Below, in pieces: positions 29,701 to 41,384 of a stretch of 64,000 nt of DNA. The DNA is from Anniella stebbinsi (Eukaryota > Chordata > Lepidosauria > Squamata > Anniellidae). The notes beneath the pieces were generated by a model. The model had not been told where the DNA came from, searched no databases, and saw nothing but the letters and a program-made list of their open reading frames with translations. Position numbers and translations under genes: made by a program. The stretch is from contig JARDYH010000007.1 of NCBI GenBank assembly GCA_029215795.1, forward strand, positions 90,969,263-91,033,262, written 5' to 3'. The stretch's first letter is position 1. Every line of letters starts with the position of its first letter.

Positions 29701-31396
29701 GTCCGATCCGGATCGGACGCCATTTTGAATGCTTTTTCCCATAGCCAAGTATTGTTTTACAAAAACGCCTATAACTTTTTCATTTTTAAAGATAGAAGGA
29801 TGAAACTTGGGGACATTGTAGACTGGTTAGGGATAGTTATCTATGAGAAATTTCAGAAAGATTGGTGCATGCGTTTTGTGGCAATTAATTTTTTAATAAA
29901 TACCCAGGAATGCTTATAACTTTGTCATTTTTAAAGTTACAAACATGAAACTTTGCCACATTGTAGGAGGTACCTTGGGACCTATGTGTGTGAAATTTCA
30001 GAAACATAGGTGCTTGCCTTGTGTGGCAATTAATTTTAGAAAAATGGGTAGTAGTGGGGTAAATACAGTTACGCCTCCCATTTTTTTATTTTTTAAGATA
30101 CAAACAGGAAACTTGGGCACATTACAGATACCACTTTCCTTGATATGTGAGTGAAATTTCAGAAACATTGGAGCTTGCCTTGTGTGGCAATTAAGTTTTG
30201 AAACAATGAGGAAAGAAACACCTATAACTTTGTCATTTTTAAAGTTACACACATGAAACTTTGCCACATTGTAGGTGGTACCTTGGGACCTATGTGTGTG
30301 AAATTTCAGAAACATAGGTGCTTGCCTTGTGTGCCAATTAATTTTAGAAAAATGGGTAGTAGTGGGGTAAATACAGTTACGCCTCCCATTTTTTTAGTTT
30401 TGAAGATACAAACAGGAAACTTGGGCACATTACAGGGAACACTTCACTTGATATGTGTGTAAAATTTCAGAAACATTGGTGCTTGCCTGGTGTGGCAATT
30501 AATTTTTGAAACAATGAGGGATTCATTGGACAGCACTTGCCCATAGGGATTCATTGGACAGTACTTTCCCATAGGGAATCATTGCATTGCACTTTCCCAT
30601 AGGGAATCATTGCATTGCACTTTCCCATAGGGAATCATTGCATTGCACTTTCCCACTGAGAAATACAGTTATGCCTCCCACATTTTTATTTTTGAAGATA
30701 CAAACAGGAAACTTGGGCACATTGTAGACTGGTTAGGGATAGTTATCTGTGAGAAATTTCAGAAAGATTGGTGCATGCGTTTTGTGGCAATTAATTTTTT
30801 AATAAATACCCAGGAATGCCTATAACTTTGTCATTTTTAAAGTTACACACATGAAACTTTGCCACATTGTAGGTGGTACCTTGGGACCTATGTGTGTGAA
30901 ATTTCAAAAATGTAGGTGCTTGCCTTGTATGGCAATTAATTTTAGAAAAATGGGTAGTAGTGGGGTAAATACAGTTACGCCTCCCATTTTTTTATTTTTT
31001 AAGATACAAACAGGAAACATGGGCACATTACAGGGAACACTTCACTTGATAGGTGTGTAAAATTTCCGAAAGCTGGGTCCAGGCATGTGGTGGCAATTAA
31101 TTTTTGAAACAATGAGGAAAGAAACGCCTATAACTTTTTTATTTTAAAAGTTAGAAGTCTGAACATTGCTCACTTTGTAGATGGGTTAGGGGTAGATATG
31201 TGTCAGAAATTTCAGAATGATAGGTCCAGGCATTTGATGGCTATGGAATTTTTAGATTAAATGTTTCAAAAAATGTTCCACAGAGGCCAGGTCTTCCTTT
31301 CCTCCCCCTCCCGCTTCCCGCGAAGAAAAGGAAACACTGTCTCGTCTCGATCCCTTTGATCCTTGCTAGTATCCATTACAGGGCTCGTGTCTGCTT
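29701..31396 (+). repeat. Left arm of the giant palindrome
   Basis: 1696 bp, complementary to 31418-33113. Repeated internal units begin with 'tataactttgtcatttttaa' at about 29920, 30220 and 30820 and contain 'acattgtaggtggtacc' and 'gtggcaattaatttt'. The inner end is 'gggctcgtgtctgctt'. Confidence 0.9.
30531..30656. repeat. 28-bp minisatellite in left arm
   Basis: About 4.5 units of a 28-bp repeat with the form 'attcattggacagnactttcccataggg' in variants. The first two units share TTGGACAG, the next three TTGCATTGCA. It is mirrored at 32158-32283. Confidence 0.85.
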
Positions 31397-31417
31397 TCCT
31401 ACTTTCACTTTTTACTC

Positions 31418-33113
31418 AAGCAGACACGAGCCCTGTAATGGATACTAGCAAGGATCAAAGGGATCGAGACGAGACAGTGTTTCCTTTTCTTCGCGGGAAG
31501 CGGGAGGGGGAGGAAAGGAAGACCTGGCCTCTGTGGAACATTTTTTGAAACATTTAATCTAAAAATTCCATAGCCATCAAATGCCTGGACCTATCATTCT
31601 GAAATTTCTGACACATATCTACCCCTAACCCATCTACAAAGTGAGCAATGTTCAGACTTCTAACTTTTAAAATAAAAAAGTTATAGGCGTTTCTTTCCTC
31701 ATTGTTTCAAAAATTAATTGCCACCACATGCCTGGACCCAGCTTTCGGAAATTTTACACACCTATCAAGTGAAGTGTTCCCTGTAATGTGCCCATGTTTC
31801 CTGTTTGTATCTTAAAAAATAAAAAAATGGGAGGCGTAACTGTATTTACCCCACTACTACCCATTTTTCTAAAATTAATTGCCATACAAGGCAAGCACCT
31901 ACGTTTTTGAAATTTCACACACATAGGTCCCAAGGTACCACCTACAATGTGGCAAAGTTTCATGTGTGTAACTTTAAAAATGACAAAGTTATAGGCATTC
32001 CTGGGTATTTATTAAAAAATTAATTGCCACAAAACGCATGCACCAATCTTTCTGAAATTTCTCACAGATAACTATCCCTAACCAGTCTACAATGTGCCCA
32101 AGTTTCCTGTTTGTATCTTCAAAAATAAAAATGTGGGAGGCATAACTGTATTTCTCAGTGGGAAAGTGCAATGCAATGATTCCCTATGGGAAAGTGCAAT
32201 GCAATGATTCCCTATGGGAAAGTGCAATGCAATGATTCCCTATGGGAAAGTACTGTCCAATGAATCCCTATGGGCAAGTGCTGTCCAATGAATCCCTCAT
32301 TGTTTCAAAAATTAATTGCCACACCAGGCAAGCACCAATGTTTCTGAAATTTTACACACATATCAAGTGAAGTGTTCCCTGTAATGTGCCCAAGTTTCCT
32401 GTTTGTATCTTCAAAACTAAAAAAACGGGAGGCGTAACTGTATTTACCCCACTACTACCCATTTTTCTAAAATTAATTGGCACACAAGGCAAGCACCTAT
32501 GTTTCTGAAATTTCACACACATAGGTCCCAAGGTACCACCTACAATGTGGCAAAGTTTCATGTGTGTAACTTTAAAAATGACAAAGTTATAGGTGTTTCT
32601 TTCCTCATTGTTTCAAAACTTAATTGCCACACAAAGCAAGCTCCAATGTTTCTGAAATTTCACTCACATATCAAGGAAAGTGGTATCTGTAATGTGCCCA
32701 AGTTTCCTGTTTGTATCTTAAAAAATAAAAAAATGGGAGGCGTAACTGTATTTACCCCACTACTACCCATTTTTCTAAAATTAATTGCCACACAAGGCAA
32801 GCACCTATGTTTCTGAAATTTCACACACATAGGTCCCAAGGTACCTCCTACAATGTGGCAAAGTTTCATGTTTGTAACTTTAAAAATGACAAAGTTATAA
32901 GCATTCCTGGGTATTTATTAAAAAATTAATTGCCACAAAACGCATGCACCAATCTTTCTGAAATTTCTCACAGATAACTATCCCTAACCAGTCTACAATG
33001 TCCCCAAGTTTCATCCTTCTATCTTTAAAAATGAAAAAGTTATAGGCGTTTTTGTAAAACAATACTTGGCTATGGGAAAAAGCATTCAAAATGGCGTCCG
33101 ATCCGGATCGGAC
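31418..33113 (-). repeat. Right arm of the giant palindrome
   Basis: The inverted copy of 29701-31396 with no net insertion or deletion. Differences seen by eye include ctatg/ctgtg (left about 29850), ccttg/ctttg (about 30180), atgta/acgta (about 30910) and ccatt/ccgtt (about 30390). Confidence 0.9.
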
Positions 33114-33689
33114 ATCTGGTCCGATCCGATCCGACCAGCCTCCGATCCGATCCGATCCGATCCGACCCCCCAGGTCCGATTCCGATCCGCTATCCGATCC
33201 GATCCGGGGGGTCAGTGCACATCCCTAGTCAAAACACCATCCAGGCCATAACAAAATGACACTGCATAACATAAATGAAACAAAAATTAATAGGGCAATT
33301 TCAAAAGGAAAAATAAAAACACAAAATGGCATAAAATAATTTTCGCAACTATACTCTTGGCTAAGAGGAGCCAACTTCTAATTTCCCAGGCATAAAACCT
33401 ACAACCCTCATGGTAATAGGTTTAGGGTGCAATTCATGCTGGCTGGGACATACTCTGAGTTGTTGTAGTACTTTTTTCTGTCTAAACATGCATACAATTG
33501 CACCCTTTGACTAGTTTTCAAACAGATATCTCATGATCTGTCCTCAACAAACAGTTTGATATTCAAATCAGAGCCTACCCACCCCACCCTTCACAGGCAG
33601 AGACACCTGAACAAAGTGGGCTGCTCTCACCACATTCAGTTTGACTTACAATTACTTAAGATTTTGCAGCCTCTTGATTCTTCTGCTTC

Positions 33690-34262
33690 TATCAAAATAG
33701 AAAATATAATTTATTTATTTATTTATTTATTTATGACATTTATATACTGCTGAATATAATAAAATCTCTAAGTGGTACACAATATTAAACTACAATATTA
33801 AAACACAGCATTAAAAACACTTCCAACTACAGTAAAAAAAAAAAAAAAACCAAAGAGCAGTAAAACGATGTAGCATCATTAATTTGCTTGCACCCCAGGG
33901 AAATCATGGGTGAACAAGTGTGTTTTCAGAAGGCGTTTAAATGATGCCACATTATTTGCCTTCCGAACTACATGAGGGAGGGTTTTCCAGATGGCGGGTG
34001 CCGCTACAGAGAAAGCCCAGTGCCTGGCTACTTCATGGCGACATTCCGTTCATTTTGGAATGACCAGTGAGGCCTCCTCTGCCAATCTTAAAAGTCATCT
34101 GGGTATATATAAGGGCAGGTGGCCTGCTAGGTATCACAATCCCAAGTTGTTTGGGGCTTTGTAAGACAGTAACATAACTTTATACATGGCTCGGAGGCTA
34201 ACGGACAGCCAGTGCAGTTCTTTAAAATACAATCCAGGCATGCAGTCTGGAGAGATGTCACA
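33690..34262 (-). mobile_element. L2/CR1-type LINE 3' end
   Basis: A TTTA tail at 33708-33735 is followed on the minus strand by the usual 3' region, including 'gggttttccagatggcgggt' and 'aacggacagccagtgcagtt' (top strand). It has decayed coding similarity only. Confidence 0.7.
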
Positions 34263-34353
34263 TGCCATAATGATTGGGAATAAAACAAATGAAATCAATA
34301 CATCATATCACAATATTTAATTTAAAGTTTTGTGATCTACCAAAGGTCATTTC

Positions 34354-34760
34354 TAGGGTGACCATAATCGGGAAACCAAAAAGAAGACACCCTGGGGGGT
34401 GGGGGAACGGCTTTCCAGGGCCTCTGGAAAGCATGTCACTCCCACACACACTTAAAGGCCCCAACTGGAGTGGAAGAGGGGGGAAGTGTGTCACCTCCAC
34501 CCCACTTCTCCAATCGGGGCCTTTTCTATAATGTCCGGGAATGACACACTTTCCCCTTTAAGGCCCTGATTGGAGCAATGGGAGGGAAATGACCCACCTC
34601 CAGAAAGCACGTCATTCCTCCCACCATGCTAATGGCAGCCTTAAAGAGGAAAGCGTGTCTTTCCAGGACATTGAAGAAAATTACAGAAAATCCCCCCTGA
34701 CACCCAGGATAGAACAAAACCCAAGACAAATCCAGGGAAATCCTAACAGTTGGTCACCAT
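34354..34760. mobile_element. hAT-like MITE, TAGGGTGACCA ends
   Basis: The left end 'tagggtgaccataatcggga' and the right end 'ggttggtcaccat'-type complement (one base lost) lie between GTCATTTC (34346-34353) and ATCATTTC (34761-34768), an 8-bp duplication with one mismatch. Internal inverted words include 'aaaggccccaactggag' / 'ggccctgattggag'. A fragment may occur at 40005-40165. Confidence 0.7.
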
Positions 34761-36574
34761 ATCATTTCCCACCAATATTCCCAGCCGCCTCACTTTGATT
34801 CATTCCAACCATCATTCCAACTGATGGTTACTCAGACATTTTATACTGAAAGAATAAAAATATTGTAAAAATTGTCAAAATATTGTGGGGTTGCATTGCA
34901 CAGTGCTGATAACCTGCAGCATGTAAAGATCACTCTAGTGTTTAACTTGTAGCAGAGAAATTTGTAACATGGAATATTTAGAGTCTCAGCAGAGAATAAG
35001 AAAGAGTTGGTGCCTCCTACCTCCTTCTGGAATACAGGGATTCAATCTAGACTAGAGGTTAAGCTCCTAGTTCACACAAACTGCGCATGTGATCAAATTT
35101 CTCTTAGACTGCGCCATTTCAGGCTACTGACATGGGACAGTACTTCCACATTAAATACTTATAATTCGTAATAATTATTCCTGCACATTGAAAAGTACTT
35201 TGTCAAGTAGAGAGTTGGCTAGAAATCCTCTCTCTGACATCTCATTTTCTATATTCTGGAAATTTTAGATAGTATATAATATGTGGATAGATATAGACTC
35301 AACCATGCGACCCCCTGGACCTGCAGTCTGAATTTTAGAAGCACCATTTTAGCACTTCATGTACTGTTTGTGTGGACTAGGTCAAAGAGACCCCCACCCC
35401 CACCACCTTTTTCCAGACAGACAGATTTATAGACATTTGGCATGGCTTTAAAACACGGGGCAAGGAAGTACATTGGCTGCTTGTTCCATTTTAAGTACAT
35501 CTGCTTAAAATCTTAAGACAAAGTGAAATATATTTCAGACATCAATTTCAGGGGGAGATTTAGGCATGTGCATAACCCTCTGCCATTGAAATCAGTGGCA
35601 CTTAGAATTGGTTAACCTTTCCCTGGATTATGTGATCTATTACCGGTGTCAGATGCAAATGCTTACAGTGATGTGGGCATGTTCTCTGGCGTCAACAAAA
35701 AATGCTAGTGTGAATACAGTGTACGGAGCATTCCTCTTGCCCTTCTGTTTGCTATAGGGAATAATCCTGTGTTCCCAATATACCAGGATTTTGAGGTATG
35801 TGCTGTAAACTTTAAAACACCAAACTTTAAAGGATACAGACCTTCAGGAGATTCAAAAAAAGAAGAAGAAGAAAATCTGATAATTTTTAAACAATAATCC
35901 CATGATAAGAACTCTTTGCCCTTTCTCCAAACAATCCTGTGTGCAATTTCCACAGAAAGTCACTTTAGAACCCCAGAGGGAAATCCAAAGCCCAGCTTCA
36001 CTTTGCTGAGTGCAAGTACAGTAACTTTTTTTTATACCCATAAAGGGGCAAAGCTGTTGACACTCTCTCCAGCCTCCCCAAATAAAGGGGGAAACTGTTG
36101 GGTGTTAGCTTTCAAGATTCAACACTGTTTGATTTGGTTTTGGCCAAAAGGTACTGTTTGATTATAAGTAAGATTTCCAGCTGTGGCTCAAGGCAAGCTA
36201 AGCTGTTGTGTGGGGCAAGGAACTGTTTGATGCCTTAACGCACAACCGGACAGTGGGGAAGCCGGCCCAGAAAAAAAATCACAGTCATGCCTTCTCTTCC
36301 CGTTCGGCCCATTAATTTTTTGCAAGGAAGAAGTAGATTTGGAGTAAGTTTCTTGGCTGGTTCCTTTGGGATTCCAATTACCTTTCACCCTCTTCCATAT
36401 CAACAAGAACAATGCAGATGTTACATTTGAAGCAGGAATCATAGCTAAATCACGATGCAAATGCACCTTCCCATCTGGACCTACTGCTAGGTATGTTTCT
36501 TACCACTGTAGCATAGACCAAATACTAATTTGGTGATAAATTACTTTTCCAGCAGAAGTGTACTGCTGATGCTG

Positions 36575-36665
36575 AAGCTGGTGGCTCCGATGTCAGTGGA
36601 TCGGGGAATCCACTCTGGGTTTCAGTCAGAAGCAATCAGAAGAACTCTAAAGGAGTTCACTGGTT
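36575..36665. mobile_element. Partial MITE, GCTGGTGGCTCCGATGTCAG family
   Basis: 'gctggtggctccgatgtcag' followed by 'ggtttcagtcagaagcaatc' matches the left half of the elements at 50455-50665 and 61911-63036. Confidence 0.7.
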
Positions 36666-38091
36666 TGAAAAGATAGCTCTGGAGCAGTAGAGTGTAACTA
36701 GTTTAGTCCTCCTGTGCAGAAATTATTTGCTAGAGTGACCATTTCCAAGGCACCACCTATCATATCCCCATGTTTGAAAATGCTAAGGGACAATTAGAAA
36801 GCTGCCCTTTTCCTTCTCAGCCTGGGGACAGGGCTCAGTTATATTAAAACAACTTGTGCATAGAAAAGTAGCATGCCAGAGAGAAAGGCAGGCATGGGAT
36901 TTTCTCCTTGTGATCTATGTGCAGGGAGATTGTTTGTCTCAAATGTGGAGGAGCACTTCTCCTCTATAGCAGCTGAGTAAACAGTATAGAAGTGAACTCC
37001 TTGAACTGCTCGTTTGAAAAGGCAGGAGTAAATGCTTATTCAGCCCTATCAGCTAAATCAAATCTACAACTCCCATGACCCTTTCACACTTGCTTTCTGC
37101 TGTTTCTAAAGCTGAGGCTCCCAAGTTCATGGCAGTTCAACCTGGGTGGTAGAGGGCTAAGTCTGAACCCATTCCAAAACTCATCCAGCACCAGAAATGC
37201 ATCATTCCAGAATGGGTATGTTGAATGGTGGTCCTGAAGAAACTTTGTTCTGCTCACCACAGTTGCCACCATGGGCTTGCTTTGGTGCTACCTGTTCCCA
37301 ACATTTGGGTCAGTCAGAATCTGGTCAGTCGAAAGTTGTGTGGTTCCCTTTTATGCTCCAAAATGCTCTGTCATGGCTTAGGGGTTAAGGGACCGTCAAG
37401 GTTAGGAGACTTTCACAGGCCAGCGGGCCCTACATTTCTAGAGTATTTCATTCTTAACCTTGCTTAAATAATGCAATAGAATAGTGGTTTTCCAGACTCT
37501 GGACCCAGAGGTTCTTCATGAACTCTCTAAGATCCCATGACTAGATCAGCAATGGGGCACATGCTGTCTTCTCAGGAAGATTGCTTACCTCATGACACTC
37601 TTCTTCTGCTGAACTCTTTGGGGTGTTCTAGGACACATTCTCAGCTTAACAGGATTGGTCAAGAGCTCTGCGTGGACAACCTAGAATGTTCCTCAGAATC
37701 CTTTGCATCTTGGCAATGTAGTTACTGTGGAAAGAGTTTTCTTAAGACAGAAAGTATGAAGATCACCACCTTCCAAGGCTGGCCAGTATAAAGTTGAAAT
37801 GTCCACGCTACTACTTCAAACACTAGATCAAGATGAGTCCTATAACAATTGATTATTCACCCATTGGATGCTTGATTCTTTTCTTTCTTTTTTAAAACTC
37901 ATTTTCCCTTGTTATTGTTGGGTTGGGGAGGTGGGGAGAGACCATTTTGATGTCCCTATTGCTTTTTGAAAGCTGGACAAGAAATATTTTCATTTTCAGT
38001 GCCCATCGGACTTGCGTTACAGTTTAACAAAAAAGAAAAACGAAGAAAAAAAAAGAAAAAAAACCTTTTGTACAGAGATATATTTTTATGA

Positions 38092-38097
38092 AATAAA
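38092..38097 (+). terminator. Candidate poly(A) signal AATAAA
   Basis: AATAAA inside 'atgaaataaaggtttgtaca', followed by a GT-containing stretch. It is the best-placed signal for a short 3'UTR. Confidence 0.6.
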
Positions 38098-38191
38098 GGT
38101 TTGTACAGTGGGGAAAAAGACACAATGTAAATTTTCTTTTTTCATTATTGTAGTAAACAGTAGTGAAAGATTCCACTTTTTTTGTAAATGT

Positions 38192-38197
38192 AATAAA
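38192..38197 (+). terminator. Candidate poly(A) signal AATAAA
   Basis: AATAAA inside 'tgtaataaaatgtataaata'. Another overlaps 38228-38233. Confidence 0.45.
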
Positions 38198-38399
38198 ATG
38201 TATAAATATGGTTTCCATTTAAAAAAAAATAAAAACAGGAAAAAAAGAAAACCAATTGTACATATGTATTCTACACATAAAGCTGGCTTGTCTGCAATAT
38301 ATAACATTTTAAGTTATCCTGTCTCTGTATATGAGGCTTATTCTTTGTGTCTCAGCATACTTTACTGAATTTGAGAGCTATTTTAAATTTTTGAATTAA

Positions 38400-38405
38400 A
38401 ATAAA
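38400..38405 (+). terminator. Candidate distal poly(A) signal AATAAA
   Basis: AATAAA inside 'gaattaaaataaaatataaa', followed by 'acatggtgttttcc', a possible GU-rich downstream element. Confidence 0.5.
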
Positions 38406-38728
38406 ATATAAATTTTTGCATTGCTTTTCTTACATGGTGTTTTCCCCCTGATTCTTATTGAGCACGTGTGGGCTATCCATGATCCGTGAGCTACATGTGA
38501 CCCTCAGCCACTCTCTACACTGCCTACAGAAATCTGGCATGCCCTACATTTTCCTACCCCTTCACTGACCGTTCATCAGCTGCAGAGTCGGGAACAGACT
38601 GCTATCCCCCTGCTATTAGCAATGGGGAAACAATGTTCCTTATAGGTGGGGTGGAGGTAGGAAGGTGGGAGAGGGTAGGGAGTCTCAAGGCTCCCAGCTT
38701 ACCTCTCCCCAGTGATCGTTATGAAGGC

Positions 38729-38830
38729 TAGATCTACACTACGACTTTATAGTGGAATTGCAGTGCACTGATAACCGTTAGGGCACACGACACATTCCAT
38801 ATACCACCTTCATAGAGCTCCTTCAAACGG
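38729..38830. mobile_element. Partial GGCYAGATCTACAC-family MITE
   Basis: 'ggctagatctacactacgac', then 'ggaattgcagtgcactgata' and 'gcacacgacacattccatat', related to other members of the family. Confidence 0.5.
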
Positions 38831-38924
38831 TGGGTGGGGCAATTACATTCCCTTACTGCATCCCTTCCACTTCTGCAACGACCTGCAATTTCACGGAGGA
38901 AGAGCGCAGGAAGAGCGCATTGAG

Positions 38925-38995
38925 CAGGGGGTTGGACTCCATGGCCTTATAGGCCCCTTCCAACTCTACTATTCTATGGTTCTATGATTCTATAA
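38925..38995 (+). mobile_element. CR1 3'-terminal fragment
   Basis: 'gcagggggttggactccatg' followed by 'aggccccttccaactctact' and a tail of 'attctatggttctatgatt', i.e. the last ~70 bp of CR1. Confidence 0.9.
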
Positions 38996-39282
38996 GAGAA
39001 GCAACCACATGGACCCATTCAGTTTAGTGGGACAGTGCCCTCTAGTGGCCGTTTTATAGCAAAACCTCTCCTTTACACAGCAGGAAATCATGACAAATAA
39101 CATTATACCTCAGAAGAGTCAGTTTAATGAAGATTATTTTATAACGAAAAAATGGTGGAGGGAGTGGGAGACAAGCAGGAAACTAGCAGGAGGAATGTGT
39201 TGTCAAAATGACCCACGAAGATCTGTCAGTGGCCAGTCACGAGCGTGCTTTAAAATGCTTGTCTGAAGAAGCTCATCGTATT

Positions 39283-39430
39283 ATTTCCTGCTTTTTATTC
39301 CACATTATCCAAAACACAGAGACAATTGTAGTTGTGTGTCCCAGGAGCTATAAATGCACAAGATGGATTTAGCGTTACCATGATGGAATCGTAATGATTT
39401 GACACAAGGTGTAGATCTGACCCAACATTG
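39283..39430. mobile_element. MITE, GGNCAGATCTACACC family (reversed)
   Basis: Reads on the minus strand 'gtcagatctacaccttgtgt' then 'atcattacgattccatcatg'. The same text recurs on the + strand at 52846-53000, so the two define a subfamily. Confidence 0.65.
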
Positions 39431-40770
39431 CTGTTTCCATGCTGCAAATAACAGCATTTTTGAGTAGGATTCAGGGGGGGGAGCAAGGTTAAAGCCCCTC
39501 CCTCCTCCCAGTGATCCCCATCTCTGCTGTTCATAGTAGTGAAGGAACAGGGATTTTGATGAGGATTGTAGGCATGGAGTCTGTGCATTTGTGTATCCAT
39601 GTGCATGCCTCTGTTTTAGTGTGCAGTGTGTGTGAGAGAGAGTGCATGTATACATGTGCGCACAGGGGTGCAGTCACCCATCAAAACAGAACTCTTAAAA
39701 CAGGTAGCCAGGAGTTAGACCAAACTATGGTCTGAAGGCAAACTGCTGGCCAATCTTGGGTGCTGGGATTCTCGTTAAAGAATGCTGGTCTAGGTTTGGA
39801 TTTGTAGACCGATCAATGAGGCATTTCTAATGTCCTTCAGGGAAAGCACATTCTCGGGATTACTTAACACAAGAATAACTGCAGTGGAGTAAGAGATGCT
39901 GGTAAAAAAGTAATAAAAATCATAGGTGTGTGCGCAGGGTGTGCTGGTTGTGCCCAGGCACACGTTGATTTCCCAGGGCCACCTCCACTTTCCTACCTCC
40001 ACCCCCCACTGGGACTTTTAAAGAGGATGGGAAAGCCTCCAGAAAGCCGTCATTAGCATCCCTGGGGGAACTATGCACTTTCTGGAGGCCCTGGAAAATG
40101 CACTTTCCCCTCCACTCCTATCAGGCTATCAGGGCCTTTAAGGTGCGCACCTTAATGAAATGAGCTGTGCACACCTGTGATAATAATGGAGGTCACACAA
40201 AACTGACGATGCAAGTCCACCATTGGTTTACAACACAGAGCAAATAGGAGAGCTTAGGTGATGAGAAACTCAGGTCTAGTTGTCCCTGGAGTCGTCAGTC
40301 TGTTTCTGGGCTGTCCCACTTCACACTGCCGGTGGTGATGCATGTGACTGACAGCTCCTCCATACTGGGATGTTTCCTGCAAACAGAAAAGTAGTAGCAG
40401 GTCAAAGAAAGGGGTTTTAGCCCAGCCATCAAACATGCTAGGTATGTGCGTGTGTGTGTGCACCTACAGAGGTGTTGGCTGTATCCACCATCATTCCGAG
40501 CCAGCATGGCATGATGGGAGTTGCAGTACAACACAACTGGAGAGCTCCAGGTTGGGAATTTTGGTGGGTGGGGGTGCATGAGTGCGCACATGTATTGTAT
40601 GGAGGAACATTCGATGATGTGAACTCCCCCCTGCAAAGTGAAGTGGTACAGCATCAACGCAGGTTTACTCCTTTAGTGAGCACAAAGCACAAAGCCCTGT
40701 TCCCTCAAAATTATGGATCGTAAGAAGATAAGAACCTAAGAAGCTCTCTTTGGCTGACAGCTTAAAGTTG
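39431..40770. other. Intergenic stretch, mostly unassigned
   Basis: No gene is seen. About 40005-40165 resembles a piece of the 34354-34760 MITE. About 40495-40560 carries a 'gatgggagttgcagtac' ZNF143-like repeat fragment. TG runs occur near 39590-39650. Confidence 0.6.
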
Positions 40771-40774
40771 TTTT

Positions 40775-40917
40775 TAAATGGATATGAGTTTTGTATGTTA
40801 TCTGTTTCAATGGCTTTAAATTTTGTATAGCGATTTTTAATATTTAATGTTTTGATCTTTTGTAAACTGCCCAGAGAGCTTCAGCTATGGGGCAGTATAG
40901 AAATGTAAGCATTATTG

Positions 40918-40962
<45 letters not shown>
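40775..40962 (+). mobile_element. LINE 3' end with GAT microsatellite
   Basis: 'gtaaactgcccagagagctt' and 'tcagctatggggcagtatag' are the usual 3' end of a lizard LINE. The tail has expanded to about 14 GAT repeats at 40917-40961. Confidence 0.8.
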
Positions 40963-40963
<1 letters not shown>

Positions 40964-41115
40964 GAAGAGCCATGCTGGATCAAACCTAGGGTCCATCTAG
41001 TCCAGCACTCTGTTCACACAGTGGCCAACCAGCTGTCAACCAGGAATCAACAAAGCAGGACCTGGTGCAACAGCACCCTCCCACCCATGTTCCCCAGCAA
41101 CTGATGCACACAGCC
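40963..41115 (+). mobile_element. LINE 3'UTR fragment ('ccatctagtccagcac' type)
   Basis: 'gtccatctagtccagcactc', 'gtggccaaccagctgtcaac' and 'ccatgttccccagcaactga' are shared with 58290-58450 (same strand text) and, reversed in part, with 2135-2400. Confidence 0.7.
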
Positions 41116-41384
41116 TTACTGCCTCAGATACTGGAGGTAGCACATCGCCATCAGGATCATTGGCTGATCATTCTGGATCATATTCTAAGCTGCAAACTGC
41201 CTGGAGCTTCTGTCAGTCACGACAGCAGCCCATACATGACAAACGGCTTTGGATTCCCCCCCTCCCAATTTTGTTCTTTGCTGCCTGCCCATAGTAGGGA
41301 AGGGAGAGGAATTTGTTTGGTTCACATTTGAATGAGAACTTGCCTAATTTCCCATTTTTGAAGTAATGCATGAATTGAAACTCA

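Larger units (their letters stand above)
29575..33227. mobile_element. 3.65-kb giant palindromic hAT-like foldback element
   Basis: The ends are TAGGGGTGTGCA and TGCACATCCCTA. The exact 8-bp duplication GTCAAAAC lies outside them (29567-29574 and 33228-33235). Subterminal arrays of GATCC/GGATC occupy about 29585-29720 and 33094-33212 and differ in order between the ends. Inside these, the arms 29701-31396 and 31418-33113 are both 1696 bp and almost perfectly complementary around a 21-nt loop (31397-31417). The four mismatches I found by eye are transitions. The arms are AT-rich and hold ~300-bp internal repeats and a 28-bp minisatellite. There is no transposase or other supported gene; short ORFs are mirrored on both strands. 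It shares its ends with the elements at 6816 and 43745. Confidence 0.92.
19377..37999 (+). other. CSMD2: Putative 3'UTR intron of CSMD2
   Basis: The boundaries are a donor GTAAGTACT (19377) and an acceptor TTTTCATTTTCAG (to 37999). The span would be 18.6 kb and carries CR1 copies, SINEs, MITEs and the giant palindrome 29575-33227. If the splice is not used, this is intergenic DNA. Stretches with no recognised element include about 24000-25600, 27500-28980 (apart from a TTA microsatellite) and 34765-37995. Confidence 0.55.
38000..38425 (+). other. CSMD2: Putative terminal 3'UTR exon of CSMD2
   Basis: It begins right after a good acceptor (cattttcag, 37991-37999) and is free of recognised repeats. 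It has the look of a vertebrate 3'UTR: A/T-rich, with 'ttttgtacagagatatattt' and several AATAAA signals. Joined to 19376 it would make a 3'UTR of about 130 to 440 nt, depending on the poly(A) site. It contains no supported ORF. The link to CSMD2 is inferred from strand, splice sites and absence of another gene. Confidence 0.6.

Noticed and set aside
29701..33113. Assembly artefact (false palindrome)
   Set aside because: The external 8-bp duplication, different terminal arrays and a few arm differences are not expected from a simple inverted-duplication error. Long reads would still be the final test.
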